Part shown: one piece after another, positions 7,153-14,636 of the stretch | Layout: each line of letters opens with the position of its first letter | Numbering within the stretch: position 1 is the stretch's first letter | Assembly (NCBI GenBank): GCA_033763635.1 | Contig: JANRKG010000034.1 | Span: forward strand, 1-23,771 | Direction of reading: 5' to 3' | Origin: JANRKG01 sp033763635 | GTDB taxonomy: Bacteria; Cyanobacteriota; Cyanobacteriia; GCF-001939115 | Length of the DNA: 23,771 nt | The notes under the pieces: model-generated | Seen by the model: the letters and a program-made list of their open reading frames with translations, nothing else | Told to the model about the DNA's origin: nothing | Database searches by the model: none | Made by a program: the position numbers and the translations under genes

Positions 7153-8127
7153 ATGCCGAGTTACCCAGGAATTTCCAGTGAAGCCTTCCGTCATCCCCTC
7201 GATCGTCAGGCGGAGCAAGCCCTACGTGCCGTCCCTGGGTTTGATATGGTGGCCCGAAAGTTCATGGAATTCATCTACGAACGGCCCCGCTATGTCTACC
7301 TGATGGGAAACAGCATCGAAGTGGGCCCACGCCAGTATTCCACCCTGTACCAGATGTTCCGGGAATGTGTGCGGGATCTCGACATCACCCCAGAACCAAC
7401 CTTGTTCGTCTCTCAGGCTCCTCTGGTCAATGCCTATGCCCTGGGCCAGGAAAAACCCTGTGTTGTGCTCAACACGGCACTGTTGGATTTGTTGGGAGAG
7501 GCAGAATTGCGATCGGTCCTGGCCCACGAACTGGGACATGTGAAGTGTGGGCATACGACCCTGACCCAGATGGCAACCTGGGCGATCACCCTGATCATGG
7601 GGCTTTCCAGTGCCACCTTCGGCCTGAGTGGATTAATCACGACAGGTTTGATTTTGTCCTTTTACGAATGGTTGCGAAAAGCAGAACTCTCTGCCGATCG
7701 CGCCTCTCTTTTGGTGATGGATGACATTACCCCCATTCTGCACTCGATGATGAAAATGGCGGGGGGGAGTAACCGCTACGAGAACGAAATCAGTATGGAT
7801 GAGTTTGTCCGCCAGTCAGAACGCTATCAACAACTGGATCAGGATGGTCTGAATCAGGTTTACAAGTTCCTGCTCTATAACAATGTCACTCAGGGCGTGT
7901 TTCTCACCCATCCCTTTACCGTGGAGCGGGTGACTTTTGTAAAGGAGTGGGCCGCTTCTGACGAATATCGCCAGATTCGCAACGGGAACTATCCCCGCCA
8001 CTCCCCTGCCGAGGGAGCGGTGGAAACCAAAGCCGAAGCCGTTGCGACAGAAGGGGAAGTGGATACGCTGCGTCGTCAGATTGAACAACTTCAGCAGGAG
8101 ATCGATCGCATCAAACGATCGCAGTAA
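7153..8127 (+). CDS. M48-family zinc metallopeptidase
   Basis: This 324-aa protein has the HtpX/Ste24-like peptidase signature HELGH at residues 125-129. The third zinc ligand E178 lies in AELSADRASLL. A hydrophobic segment at about 137-170, between zinc-site helices, probably associates with the membrane. The C-terminus (about 300-324, VDTLRRQIEQLQQEIDRIK) is a short coiled coil, suggesting oligomers or partner binding. M48 proteins degrade damaged membrane or exported proteins; the physiological substrate is unknown. I chose ATG at 7153, with GGAG at 7139-7142 upstream and typical protein starts after it; a TTG at 7111 would add 14 unlikely residues. It is 63 bp downstream of the glycerate kinase gene on the same strand. 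Confidence 0.9.
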   Translation: MPSYPGISSEAFRHPLDRQAEQALRAVPGFDMVARKFMEFIYERPRYVYLMGNSIEVGPRQYSTLYQMFRECVRDLDITPEPTLFVSQAPLVNAYALGQEKPCVVLNTALLDLLGEAELRSVLAHELGHVKCGHTTLTQMATWAITLIMGLSSATFGLSGLITTGLILSFYEWLRKAELSADRASLLVMDDITPILHSMMKMAGGSNRYENEISMDEFVRQSERYQQLDQDGLNQVYKFLLYNNVTQGVFLTHPFTVERVTFVKEWAASDEYRQIRNGNYPRHSPAEGAVETKAEAVATEGEVDTLRRQIEQLQQEIDRIKRSQ

Positions 8128-8227
8128 GCACCTTGGGGCTTTTTAATTAAAAGTAAAAAGTGGGCACCTATATTTGTCACCCCCACCTCCTTTTCCAGCA
8201 AAGCTACTGTGTATACAGATCTTCTTA

Positions 8228-8327
8228 AATCCCCTCCTGGGAGGGGCAGGGGCGGGTTTAGTGTTCGCAAAAGTAGCCTCGCCCCTGACCCACCCCGCCC
8301 TTCGGGCACCCCTCCCAAGAGGGGATT
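8228..8327. repeat. 100-bp GC-rich palindromic element between convergent genes
   Basis: The outer arms are 8228-8246 (AATCCCCTCCTGGGAGGGG) and 8309-8327 (CCCCTCCCAAGAGGGGATT), complementary at 18 of 19 positions. Inside are GCAGGGGCGGG (8247-8257) and a CGCCCTTCGGGC hairpin (8297-8308). AATCCCCTCC elements of this type are dispersed non-coding repeats in many filamentous cyanobacteria. It lies between the convergent M48 and TPR genes and could fold into a strong structure on both transcripts. The rest of the 216-bp gap (8128-8227) shows nothing else. Confidence 0.8.
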
Positions 8328-8343
8328 GGGGGTAATACCTTGA

Positions 8344-11157
8344 TCAACTTCTCTCGGTCAACTTCTGAAACCCTTCGTCTTCCCATAATTCATCAAAAGC
8401 GGTTTCCTCCCTTGCCTCATTGCGATAACGAGGATTGAGTTGAATTGCTTTTTCCAAATAATCCAAGGCTTTTTCTGGCTGCCGCTGAAGGGCATAGCAG
8501 ATGGCCTGGTTGTACACAGCACTGGGATAATCTGGTTTCAATTCCAGGGCTTTTTCCAGACTGGTCAGGGCCTCTCGATCGCGCCCCAACTGCACCAACG
8601 CTGCCCCCCGTTTATCCCAGGCTTTGTAGGAATCGGGCTTCAGGTGCAACACTTCATCAAAGGAGGTGACGGCTTCCTTGTATTCCCCCAATTCCTCCAG
8701 GGCCAGCCCCCGATTAAACCAGGCGGTTGAGTCATCGGGTTGGTATTGCACAGCCCGATCGAAGGAATCGAAGGCTTCTTGATGGCGACGCAGATAACCC
8801 AAAGCCACACCCCGATTCACCCAGGCTTCGTTGTAGTCGGGCTTAATGGCGACTGCGCGATCGTAGGCAGTCAGTGCGTCTTCATATCGTTTCAGCTTAC
8901 CGAAGGTCAATCCTCGACTCAGCCACACCTTCGCCTCATTGGGAAGTAACTGGGAGGCGCGATCGAACGAGGCCAGGGCTGCTTCATACTGCTGAAGTTT
9001 TTGCTGGGCGAGTCCCTTCTGATGCCAGATCTCCCCATTCTCCGGTTGCAGGGTCAGGACTTGCTCACACTGGGCCAGGGCTTCGTCATAGCGACCGGAC
9101 GAGAAAAGCAAATTGGCCCGTTCCACGACATCACTGGCTTTCAGGAAAAACTCTGGGTGATTGCCTTTGAGAATCTCCAGTTGTTCCGTCAGCACAGGTA
9201 AGTTTTGCTGCTTGAGGGCTTCAATTTGTTCATTGAGGGCCTGAATGGTTTGTTGGATCTCCAGGATTGCGGTCTCAGAAACGGGAGAGGCCGCTGCCAA
9301 TTGTTGCAGAATCTCATCCCTCTGACCCTGGGCTTCGGTTTGTAGAGTCGTCAGATGGTTACGACCCTCAACCGTAAGTTGTTCCAGAGATTGCAGAGTG
9401 GCTTCTCGCCGTTCCTCCAGACCCGATCGCAACCCTTCCAACTGCTTGGCAAAGGCCACTCCCAGCCGCTCCAACTCCTGAAACGCCTCACTGCGCCGTT
9501 CCTCCAGGCCCGATCGCAGCCCACCCAATTGCCCCCGGAATTCGTCGGCCAGTTGATCCAAGCGCTTGAGGGTCGCTCCCCGTTCTCCTTCCAGTCCCGA
9601 TCGCAGGTCTGCCAGTTGGCCCCGAAACTCATCCCCTAACTGGCTCAGGTGTTGCAGGGTATTGGACCGCTGCCCTTCGAGGCCCGATCGTAACTCGGTC
9701 AGTTGTCCCCGGAATTCGTCCGCCAACTCGCTCAGGCGTTGTAACGTTCCGGAACGCTGGCCTTCCAAACCTGATCGCAAATCTGTGAGTTGTTTACTGA
9801 AGTCTGCTGCTGCCTGATCAATCGACTGGAGTGCCGTCGCTCGACGATCCCCCAGACCATCCCCCAACCCCGTCAAGTGCTGCCGGAATTCTTCCGCAAG
9901 GGTTTCCAGGGCTTGCAGAGTGGTGGCCCGCTGCCCTTCTAAACCCGATCGTAGATTGGTGAGCTGGGTTGTGAATTCCCGTTCCAGTCCTCCCAACCGC
10001 TGAAACACTTCGTCTTTTTGGCGATGGAACTGCTGTCGGGTTTCTTCCTCCAGACTTGCCAACTGGGGTGTGAAATTCGTCTGCATATCCTTCAGGCTTT
10101 GCAGGAGTGCATTCCGGTGTTGTTCAGCCTCGATTTGGAAGTCTTGAAGGCGAGTGGTAAAGTCCCGTGCCGACTGGTCCAACCCTTGCAGCACCTCCCC
10201 CTGTCGGGAGCGCGCTTCTGATTGCAGAGCTTGGAGTTGGGGTTCGAAGTTTACCCGCAGGGCTTCAAGGGCTGCCAGGACAGCATCCCGTCGTTGCAGT
10301 GCATCCGCCTGGAGCCGACTCAACTGATCTGCCAGATCCCGTTCCGAGTGCTTGAAGGAATCGAGGGCTTGTTCTTTGCGTTGACGGGCTTCAGCTTGCA
10401 ATTCATGCAGACGATCGTTCAGGTCTGTTTGCAACTGGTTCAGGCTACTGAGAATGTAATCCTTCTGCTTTTGAGCGCTCGTGTGTAAGTCCGTCAGTTG
10501 CCCATCAAAGGTTTCTTCAGCCGCCACCAGCTTAACCATGACTTGATCTTTTTGTTGCAGCGTCCGATCGCTCCAGTCCGCCAGTTGGTCCGTAAAATCT
10601 GCCTCTCGTTCAGAAATGCCCTGCCGCGCCGATTCTAGATGGGTTTCCAGTTCACGAGTAATCCGAACTTTGAATTCCTTCAGATCCCCAACCAAACTGG
10701 CGATCTGTTGCCGTTCGCGATCGAGAAGGGTTTCAAATTCCTCCGCCTCGCCGTCCATCTCATCGGCAATGCCTTCCACATCTGCCAGAATTGCTTTCGC
10801 CTCTTCCCGTGTCTGGGTAACTTGCCCCTCCAGTTCAGACAGTCCTTCTATCTGCTCCTTGGCCCGTTCTGCAATCTCGCGAATGATCGCCTTCCGCATG
10901 AACCAGAGGGTAGCAATTGACGCTGCCAGTAACCCGACCAACACCCCCAGCAGAATATTGAACAACAGCATCATCTGATTCAAGGATCGCTCAACCTCGA
11001 CCGCATCTCGGCGAGGAGCGGGAGCCTGGGCCACGACGATCGGATCTGGGGTCTGGAGGGTTTGGGCGTTGACGTTCGGAACCGACAGTAGCAGCAAAGC
11101 CAGGGTCAAGGTACTTCGCGAAACCCCTGCGAAGAAGGATGAATTGTGGCGCTGCAT
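8344..11157 (-). CDS. Exported/membrane coiled-coil protein with 29-residue repeats and seven TPRs
   Basis: This is 937 aa from ATG at 11157, which has GGAGGG four bases upstream; an upstream in-frame start would add 10 residues and spoil the signal peptide. Residues 1-31 look like a signal peptide (VNA-Q cleavage). A transmembrane helix spans 63-86 (LLFNILLGVLVGLLAASIATLWF). Residues 92-162 are acidic coiled coil. Residues 163-623 are about 16 units of 29 residues, each with a pattern like LTDLRSGLEGQR.TLQ.L..LADEFRGQ; one unit is 33 long. Residues 674-911 form seven canonical 34-residue TPRs, followed by a capping helix. TPRs bind proteins and the coil would act as a long spacer. No catalytic domain is visible. 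The partner is unknown. It ends convergent with the M48 peptidase gene. Confidence 0.88.
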   Translation of the reverse strand: MQRHNSSFFAGVSRSTLTLALLLLSVPNVNAQTLQTPDPIVVAQAPAPRRDAVEVERSLNQMMLLFNILLGVLVGLLAASIATLWFMRKAIIREIAERAKEQIEGLSELEGQVTQTREEAKAILADVEGIADEMDGEAEEFETLLDRERQQIASLVGDLKEFKVRITRELETHLESARQGISEREADFTDQLADWSDRTLQQKDQVMVKLVAAEETFDGQLTDLHTSAQKQKDYILSSLNQLQTDLNDRLHELQAEARQRKEQALDSFKHSERDLADQLSRLQADALQRRDAVLAALEALRVNFEPQLQALQSEARSRQGEVLQGLDQSARDFTTRLQDFQIEAEQHRNALLQSLKDMQTNFTPQLASLEEETRQQFHRQKDEVFQRLGGLEREFTTQLTNLRSGLEGQRATTLQALETLAEEFRQHLTGLGDGLGDRRATALQSIDQAAADFSKQLTDLRSGLEGQRSGTLQRLSELADEFRGQLTELRSGLEGQRSNTLQHLSQLGDEFRGQLADLRSGLEGERGATLKRLDQLADEFRGQLGGLRSGLEERRSEAFQELERLGVAFAKQLEGLRSGLEERREATLQSLEQLTVEGRNHLTTLQTEAQGQRDEILQQLAAASPVSETAILEIQQTIQALNEQIEALKQQNLPVLTEQLEILKGNHPEFFLKASDVVERANLLFSSGRYDEALAQCEQVLTLQPENGEIWHQKGLAQQKLQQYEAALASFDRASQLLPNEAKVWLSRGLTFGKLKRYEDALTAYDRAVAIKPDYNEAWVNRGVALGYLRRHQEAFDSFDRAVQYQPDDSTAWFNRGLALEELGEYKEAVTSFDEVLHLKPDSYKAWDKRGAALVQLGRDREALTSLEKALELKPDYPSAVYNQAICYALQRQPEKALDYLEKAIQLNPRYRNEAREETAFDELWEDEGFQKLTERS
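9289..10671 (-). repeat. 87-bp coding tandem repeat array (about 16 units)
   Basis: DNA encoding the 29-residue units of the coiled-coil protein. The best conserved block is 9355-9963 (seven units). The hexamer CGATCG occurs there at 9424, 9511, 9598, 9685 and 9946, all exact multiples of 87 bp apart. At 9772 it is TGATCG, and at 9859 the unit has diverged. Toward 10671 the units are recognisable only as protein, so the array looks older at its 5' end and younger in the 3' half. Confidence 0.8.
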
Positions 11158-11278
11158 AAAGCCCTCCGAACTGTCCAATGCGATCACTTAGCTTATCTTT
11201 TTAAGGGTAGCTTAAACCTAACGCCTAAGCCTGATTGGATTTGTTCTGTGCTTTGCCATTCGGAACTTGAAACGCCGT

Positions 11279-11761
11279 TTATAACCGCTTCACATAAACC
11301 CGATCGCACCTGGGAGTCTCTACCCCACTCGCAGGTTCATACCCACTACGCTCATAAAGTTTGACTGCCTCCACCAGAAGACTACTGGTTTCGACCCAGA
11401 TCTGCTGGGCCCCCTGGGCAACGATCGCGGCTTCCAAAGCTTGTAGGAGATAGCGCCCTAACCCCTGCCCTCGCACTTCGGGAGCCAGATACATTTTGCG
11501 AATCTCAACCGCCCGATCGCCCCGTGGGATGGGATAGTAAGCACCACTGCCGACTAACTTCCCCTCCTGCTCAATCACCCAAAACTCGCCTCCCGTTTGC
11601 TGGTAGCATTCCTCAACCTCCAGCACATCCCGATCACTCCCGTCTGGTTCCCATCCCAGACCATACTCTGCCAGCACCGATCGGATCAGGTCCGCAATAG
11701 GTTGACGATCCGTAGGTTGCCAGGGGCGAATCAGGAAGTTGCGGTAAGAGCGCTGCGTCAT
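11279..11761 (-). CDS. GNAT-family N-acetyltransferase
   Basis: This 160-aa protein covers the full GNAT fold. The N-terminal IRPWQPTDRQPIADLI helix region is typical. The acetyl-CoA pyrophosphate-binding loop is RGQGLG at residues 97-102, preceded by the beta-4 strand EIRKMYLAPEV. The C-terminal part has LYERSGYEPASG, the usual alpha4/beta6 region. GNATs transfer acetyl groups from acetyl-CoA to amines on proteins, peptides or small molecules; the acceptor cannot be predicted. ATG at 11761 has AGGA about six bases upstream. It starts 24 bp after the miaE stop on the same strand, so it is probably third in the anhydrase-miaE-GNAT operon. A 121-bp gap separates it from the TPR gene. Confidence 0.88.
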   Translation of the reverse strand: MTQRSYRNFLIRPWQPTDRQPIADLIRSVLAEYGLGWEPDGSDRDVLEVEECYQQTGGEFWVIEQEGKLVGSGAYYPIPRGDRAVEIRKMYLAPEVRGQGLGRYLLQALEAAIVAQGAQQIWVETSSLLVEAVKLYERSGYEPASGVETPRCDRVYVKRL

Positions 11762-11785
11762 TCTCTATCCTGTCCCTACCAATTG

Positions 11786-12424
11786 CTAACTATGAACTCG
11801 CGGTTCTGGATGGAGGGTTGCCAACAACTGACTCTCAACCTCAGAAAGTTCCTTCAGTCGTTGAGTCACAATGTCTCGATCGCAATACTCAGTCGCCAGC
11901 ACCCAGTACATCCCATAATGACGGGCCTCCGAAACCATCAGCCCCCGGTAGAAGCGGGCCAGTTCGGGATCGGGACAGTGGGCCGCCAGCAATCCCAGGC
12001 GTTCGTGGCTCCGAGCCTCAATCAGACCAGAGACGAGGAGCAAGTCCAACAGACGATCGGGTTCTGTCCGCCGAATCTGGGCCTTCAATCCCGCAGCGTA
12101 GGGAGGGGACGATAGGGGACCGAGGGGAATGCCCCGCCGTTCAAGCCACTGGTTTACCTGCTCAAAGTGTTCGAGTTCCTCCTGGGCGATCGCCGTTAAC
12201 GTCCGCACTAATTTGGAATGGGCCGGATATTGAAACATTAAATTAAGGGCCACCCCCGCCGCTTTGCGTTCACAGTGGGAATGGTCCAAGAGTACAGTAT
12301 CCAGATGGGCCAGGGCTTGTGTCACCCAGTCCGCTGCCGTAGGTTGTTTGAGAAATTTAATCGTTGCCGGAACGGTAGAAATCACAGGGTAAGCCGAGAA
12401 TTGCGCTTCCTCTATGCTACGCAA
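11786..12424 (-). CDS. miaE: tRNA-(ms2io6A)-hydroxylase-like diiron protein (MiaE)
   Basis: This protein of about 212 aa matches the MiaE family of ferritin-like four-helix-bundle diiron enzymes. These hydroxylate the isopentenyl group of 2-methylthio-isopentenyladenosine at tRNA position 37. Iron-ligand motifs are visible: LLDHSHCERKAAG, the EELEHF motif (ExxH), GLIEARSHERL and SEARHYG (ExxH). The longest frame begins with TTG at 12424 and overlaps the upstream anhydrase stop by 8 bp. An in-frame GTG at codon 14 (VISTVPATIKFL) is an equally possible start, because conserved sequence in the family begins near TIKFLKQP. Function is assigned from family; whether the cyanobacterial enzyme acts on the same tRNA base is inferred. 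Confidence 0.88.
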   Translation of the reverse strand: MRSIEEAQFSAYPVISTVPATIKFLKQPTAADWVTQALAHLDTVLLDHSHCERKAAGVALNLMFQYPAHSKLVRTLTAIAQEELEHFEQVNQWLERRGIPLGPLSSPPYAAGLKAQIRRTEPDRLLDLLLVSGLIEARSHERLGLLAAHCPDPELARFYRGLMVSEARHYGMYWVLATEYCDRDIVTQRLKELSEVESQLLATLHPEPRVHS

Positions 12425-13133
12425 CGATCGTCACTCTGCCCTCATCCAGGTCATAACGGGCGCCGACAATCTTAAGTTTCTTTTCTGCATGAAGGTTTGA
12501 AAGAATGGGCTGGGAAGATTTTATCTGCTCTACGACCCATTGAACATTCGCCCGAACTGCATCATCTAAGGCATCCCCTGGGGATTTCTTCATCCGTGCC
12601 AGGGCAGGTTTAATTGCCTCCGCCAATTTGCCAATATGTCCCGGCAATTCACCACCCGTTAGCGTCGCATTCACCGCGCCACAGCGCTCGTGGCCCAGAA
12701 CCATGATGAGCGGTGCTTTCAGTTCTGCCGCTGCATATTCCATGCTGCCCAGTACCGAGTCATCGACAATATTCCCAGCGACCCGTATCACAAAAAGGCT
12801 ACCCAGCCCTTGATCAAACAACAATTCTGGTGGAACTCTAGAATCAGCACACCCCAAAATAATTGCAAAGGGCTTTTGTCCTTTCGCCACTTCTTGCAAC
12901 CGTGTCAAAGTATATTCCGGGTGTTTCGCTTTCCCTGCAAGGTGGCGTTGGTTGCCCTGCATTAATTTTTGTAATGCCTGATCCCCAGTGATTGGAGTGC
13001 CCACCGAGTTGGGGTTCGCTTCTGCGTGGTTAGCATTCAATTCTTGAAAACCCAAGCCAGCCAGTAGGGTGCTGCTTCCTGCGACCATCAATTCCCGGCG
13101 GGATAGTCCTTGTCTCCGTTTCCCTGATTTCAT
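12417..13133 (-). CDS. Beta-class carbonic anhydrase with Tat-type signal peptide
   Basis: This 238-aa enzyme interconverts CO2 and bicarbonate. The N-terminus has basic residues, a twin-arginine motif SRRELM (residues 11-16) and a hydrophobic core (VAGSSTLLAGLGF), which indicates Tat export to the periplasm or thylakoid lumen. The catalytic domain runs from about 48 to 238. Zinc ligands are C95 in GCADSR, H148 and C151 in GHERCGA; D97/R99 form the catalytic dyad. This architecture matches the cyanobacterial EcaB-type anhydrases, though I have not confirmed orthology. ATG at 13133 is the start. It heads the likely operon with miaE and the GNAT gene. Its 147-bp upstream region carries a spaced direct repeat and a TTA-N8-TAA motif. 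Confidence 0.92.
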   Translation of the reverse strand: MKSGKRRQGLSRRELMVAGSSTLLAGLGFQELNANHAEANPNSVGTPITGDQALQKLMQGNQRHLAGKAKHPEYTLTRLQEVAKGQKPFAIILGCADSRVPPELLFDQGLGSLFVIRVAGNIVDDSVLGSMEYAAAELKAPLIMVLGHERCGAVNATLTGGELPGHIGKLAEAIKPALARMKKSPGDALDDAVRANVQWVVEQIKSSQPILSNLHAEKKLKIVGARYDLDEGRVTIVA

Positions 13134-13155
13134 AGATTCAATTCTGGTTTAGTTG

Positions 13156-13187
13156 ATATTTGCATTAGACAGAATTAATATTTGCAT
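13156..13187 (-). promoter_or_regulatory. Possible operator upstream of carbonic anhydrase
   Basis: The 10-mer ATATTTGCAT occurs at 13156-13165 and again at 13178-13187, 22 bp (two helical turns) apart. Between them lies TTA-N8-TAA (13165-13178), the general form recognised by LysR regulators such as CmpR/CcmR of inorganic-carbon genes. The site is 23-54 bp upstream of the anhydrase ATG. The motif is short and AT-rich, so chance is a real possibility. Confidence 0.35.
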
Positions 13188-13280
13188 ACTCTCAATGCAA
13201 TACCAGGATTTCACTCCAGGCATAAATACAACTTAATGATTGAGCCATTCAACTAAGGAAATCTCTGATTCAACCTATTG

Positions 13281-14135
13281 TTAAGTTTTCTGGTCTTGGG
13301 GGGGGAGTTCCAGCGCGATCGGTCCCAATACCCCTTTCCGAAAATCGTTCAAGATCTGGCGGGCCGTTCGCTCCACATCTCCCTGATGGCGCACGTCGGC
13401 TAGTTGGTGCAAGTATGCGACCCCCGTAAGATCCCCTGGATTGAACTCATACCGTGCCTGGAGGCAATCGGTTTGCTGTAACTGAATCAACAAACTCACC
13501 AGAGCCGCTGCCACCCCTTGATTATCGTAGGCAGCTTCTCCAATGTCGTCACAGATGGCCAGCTTCAACGCTGCCTGTTGGTTATTGAGACGAGAGGGTA
13601 GAACTCCCGGTGCATCCAGTAACTCGATCTGGTCTGAAATGCGAACCCAGCGCAATTGGCGAGTTACCCCTGCTTTGCGGGCACTTTCCACCACCCGCCG
13701 TTTCAGCAACCGATTGATCAGGGCCGACTTTCCGACATTGGGGAAGCCGATCACGACGGCTCGGACAGGTCGGGGTAACATTCCGCGATCGTGCCGACGC
13801 TGGTTCATCTGTGCCCCTGCTGCCTGAGCTGCTTTGGAAATGGCTTCCACTCCTTTTCCCTGCTGGGCATCGGTAAAGTAGGGAGTCTGGCCCTGGCGCT
13901 TAAACCAGGCCGTCCACTCCTGCCTTGCCTCTGGTTGAATCATGTCCACACGATTCAAAACCAGCACTCGCTCCTTACTGCCCACCCACTGATCTATTTG
14001 GGGATGGTGGGTTGCGAGAGGAATCCGGGCATCGCGAACTTCCAGCACCACATCCACCCGCTTGAGTTGCTCAAGCAGGGCTTTTTCGGCCTTCGCAATA
14101 TGACCGGGATACCACTGGATTTTGGGGGTTGTCAT
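13281..14135 (-). CDS. ylqF: Ribosome biogenesis GTPase YlqF/RbgA
   Basis: This 284-aa GTPase has the circularly permuted motif order that defines YlqF/RbgA. The G4-type NRVDM (about 61-65) comes first, then the G1 P-loop GFPNVGKS (about 130-137), then G3 DAPG (about 174-177). The N-terminal IQWYPGHIAKAEK is the family signature. In Bacillus the protein drives a late step of 50S subunit assembly; the same is expected here. The C-terminal helical domain (about 190-284) is present and complete. I chose ATG at 14135, which places the conserved YPGH motif at residues 8-11; the longer frame upstream reads through a low-complexity repeat. No Shine-Dalgarno site is visible because that repeat abuts the start. 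Confidence 0.92.
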   Translation of the reverse strand: MTTPKIQWYPGHIAKAEKALLEQLKRVDVVLEVRDARIPLATHHPQIDQWVGSKERVLVLNRVDMIQPEARQEWTAWFKRQGQTPYFTDAQQGKGVEAISKAAQAAGAQMNQRRHDRGMLPRPVRAVVIGFPNVGKSALINRLLKRRVVESARKAGVTRQLRWVRISDQIELLDAPGVLPSRLNNQQAALKLAICDDIGEAAYDNQGVAAALVSLLIQLQQTDCLQARYEFNPGDLTGVAYLHQLADVRHQGDVERTARQILNDFRKGVLGPIALELPPQDQKT

Positions 14136-14148
14136 GGGTAATGGGGGA

Positions 14149-14209
14149 GGGTAATGGGAGATGGGGAATGGTTTGTTGCAATTCACCCATTCCCCATCTC
14201 CCATGACCC
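14149..14209. repeat. 23-bp inverted repeat of ATGGG-type low-complexity sequence
   Basis: ATGGGAGATGGGGAATGG (14154-14171) and its exact complement at 14187-14204 are separated by 15 bp; extending to 14149 and 14209 gives 23-bp arms with one mismatch. The neighbouring 14136-14150 repeats the same ATGGG theme. It fills the gap between the universal stress gene stop and the ylqF start, so its RNA could form a long hairpin just before ylqF. There is no T-run, so a classical terminator is not supported. Confidence 0.75.
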
Positions 14210-14219
14210 ATTTCCTAAT

Positions 14220-14636
14220 TTAAGGAACAATTAAAACTGGACAGGGAGAGAGATTAATCACTTTGTTCGTCACGCTGTCGGTGGTGCCTTCATCGGTCAG
14301 GCCCAGCCCCCGGCACCCCATCACAATTAAATCGGCCCCCACCTCTTCCGCCACATCACAAATGGTAAAGGCAGGGGGTTTAGTTCCTTCCCGTTCCAGC
14401 GTTTCAGCGGTGATGCCCTGGTTAGAGAATAGGGTTTTGGCGTTTTCCAAAAGGTTGGCGATCGCCTCTGGAGAAGTCATGAGGGCATCGGGGGCTGGTT
14501 CATCAGCGCTGGGCCGCTCCACCACCGACAGCACAATCAGCTTGCTATCACAGGTTTTAACAAGTTCAGCAACCGTTTCAGCCGCCTGACGCGATTCGGG
14601 GCTTTGGTCAATGGGAAATAGCACAGTCTTAAACAT
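14220..14636 (-). CDS. Universal stress protein (UspA family)
   Basis: This 138-aa protein is one full UspA domain. The N-terminus FKTVLFPIDQSPESRQA is the usual first strand and nucleotide-binding Asp (D10). VGADLIVMGCRGLG leads into the phosphate-binding loop. In ATP-binding members that loop is G-2X-G-9X-G-S/T; here it is G107, G110, then D120-S121, so the last glycine is replaced by aspartate. It ends SPCPVLIVP, typical of the family. I chose ATG at 14636, with AGAGG seven bases upstream; the longer GTG frame would place that ribosome site inside the gene. It is divergent from pgk across 293 bp and lies upstream of ylqF on the same strand. Confidence 0.92.
   Translation of the reverse strand: MFKTVLFPIDQSPESRQAAETVAELVKTCDSKLIVLSVVERPSADEPAPDALMTSPEAIANLLENAKTLFSNQGITAETLEREGTKPPAFTICDVAEEVGADLIVMGCRGLGLTDEGTTDSVTNKVINLSPCPVLIVP

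Noticed and set aside
9351..9817. Long frames on both strands within the coiled-coil gene
   Set aside because: They are by-products of the 87-bp coding repeat, which repeats open frames in every register; their composition (Arg/Ser/Trp-rich) is not protein-like.
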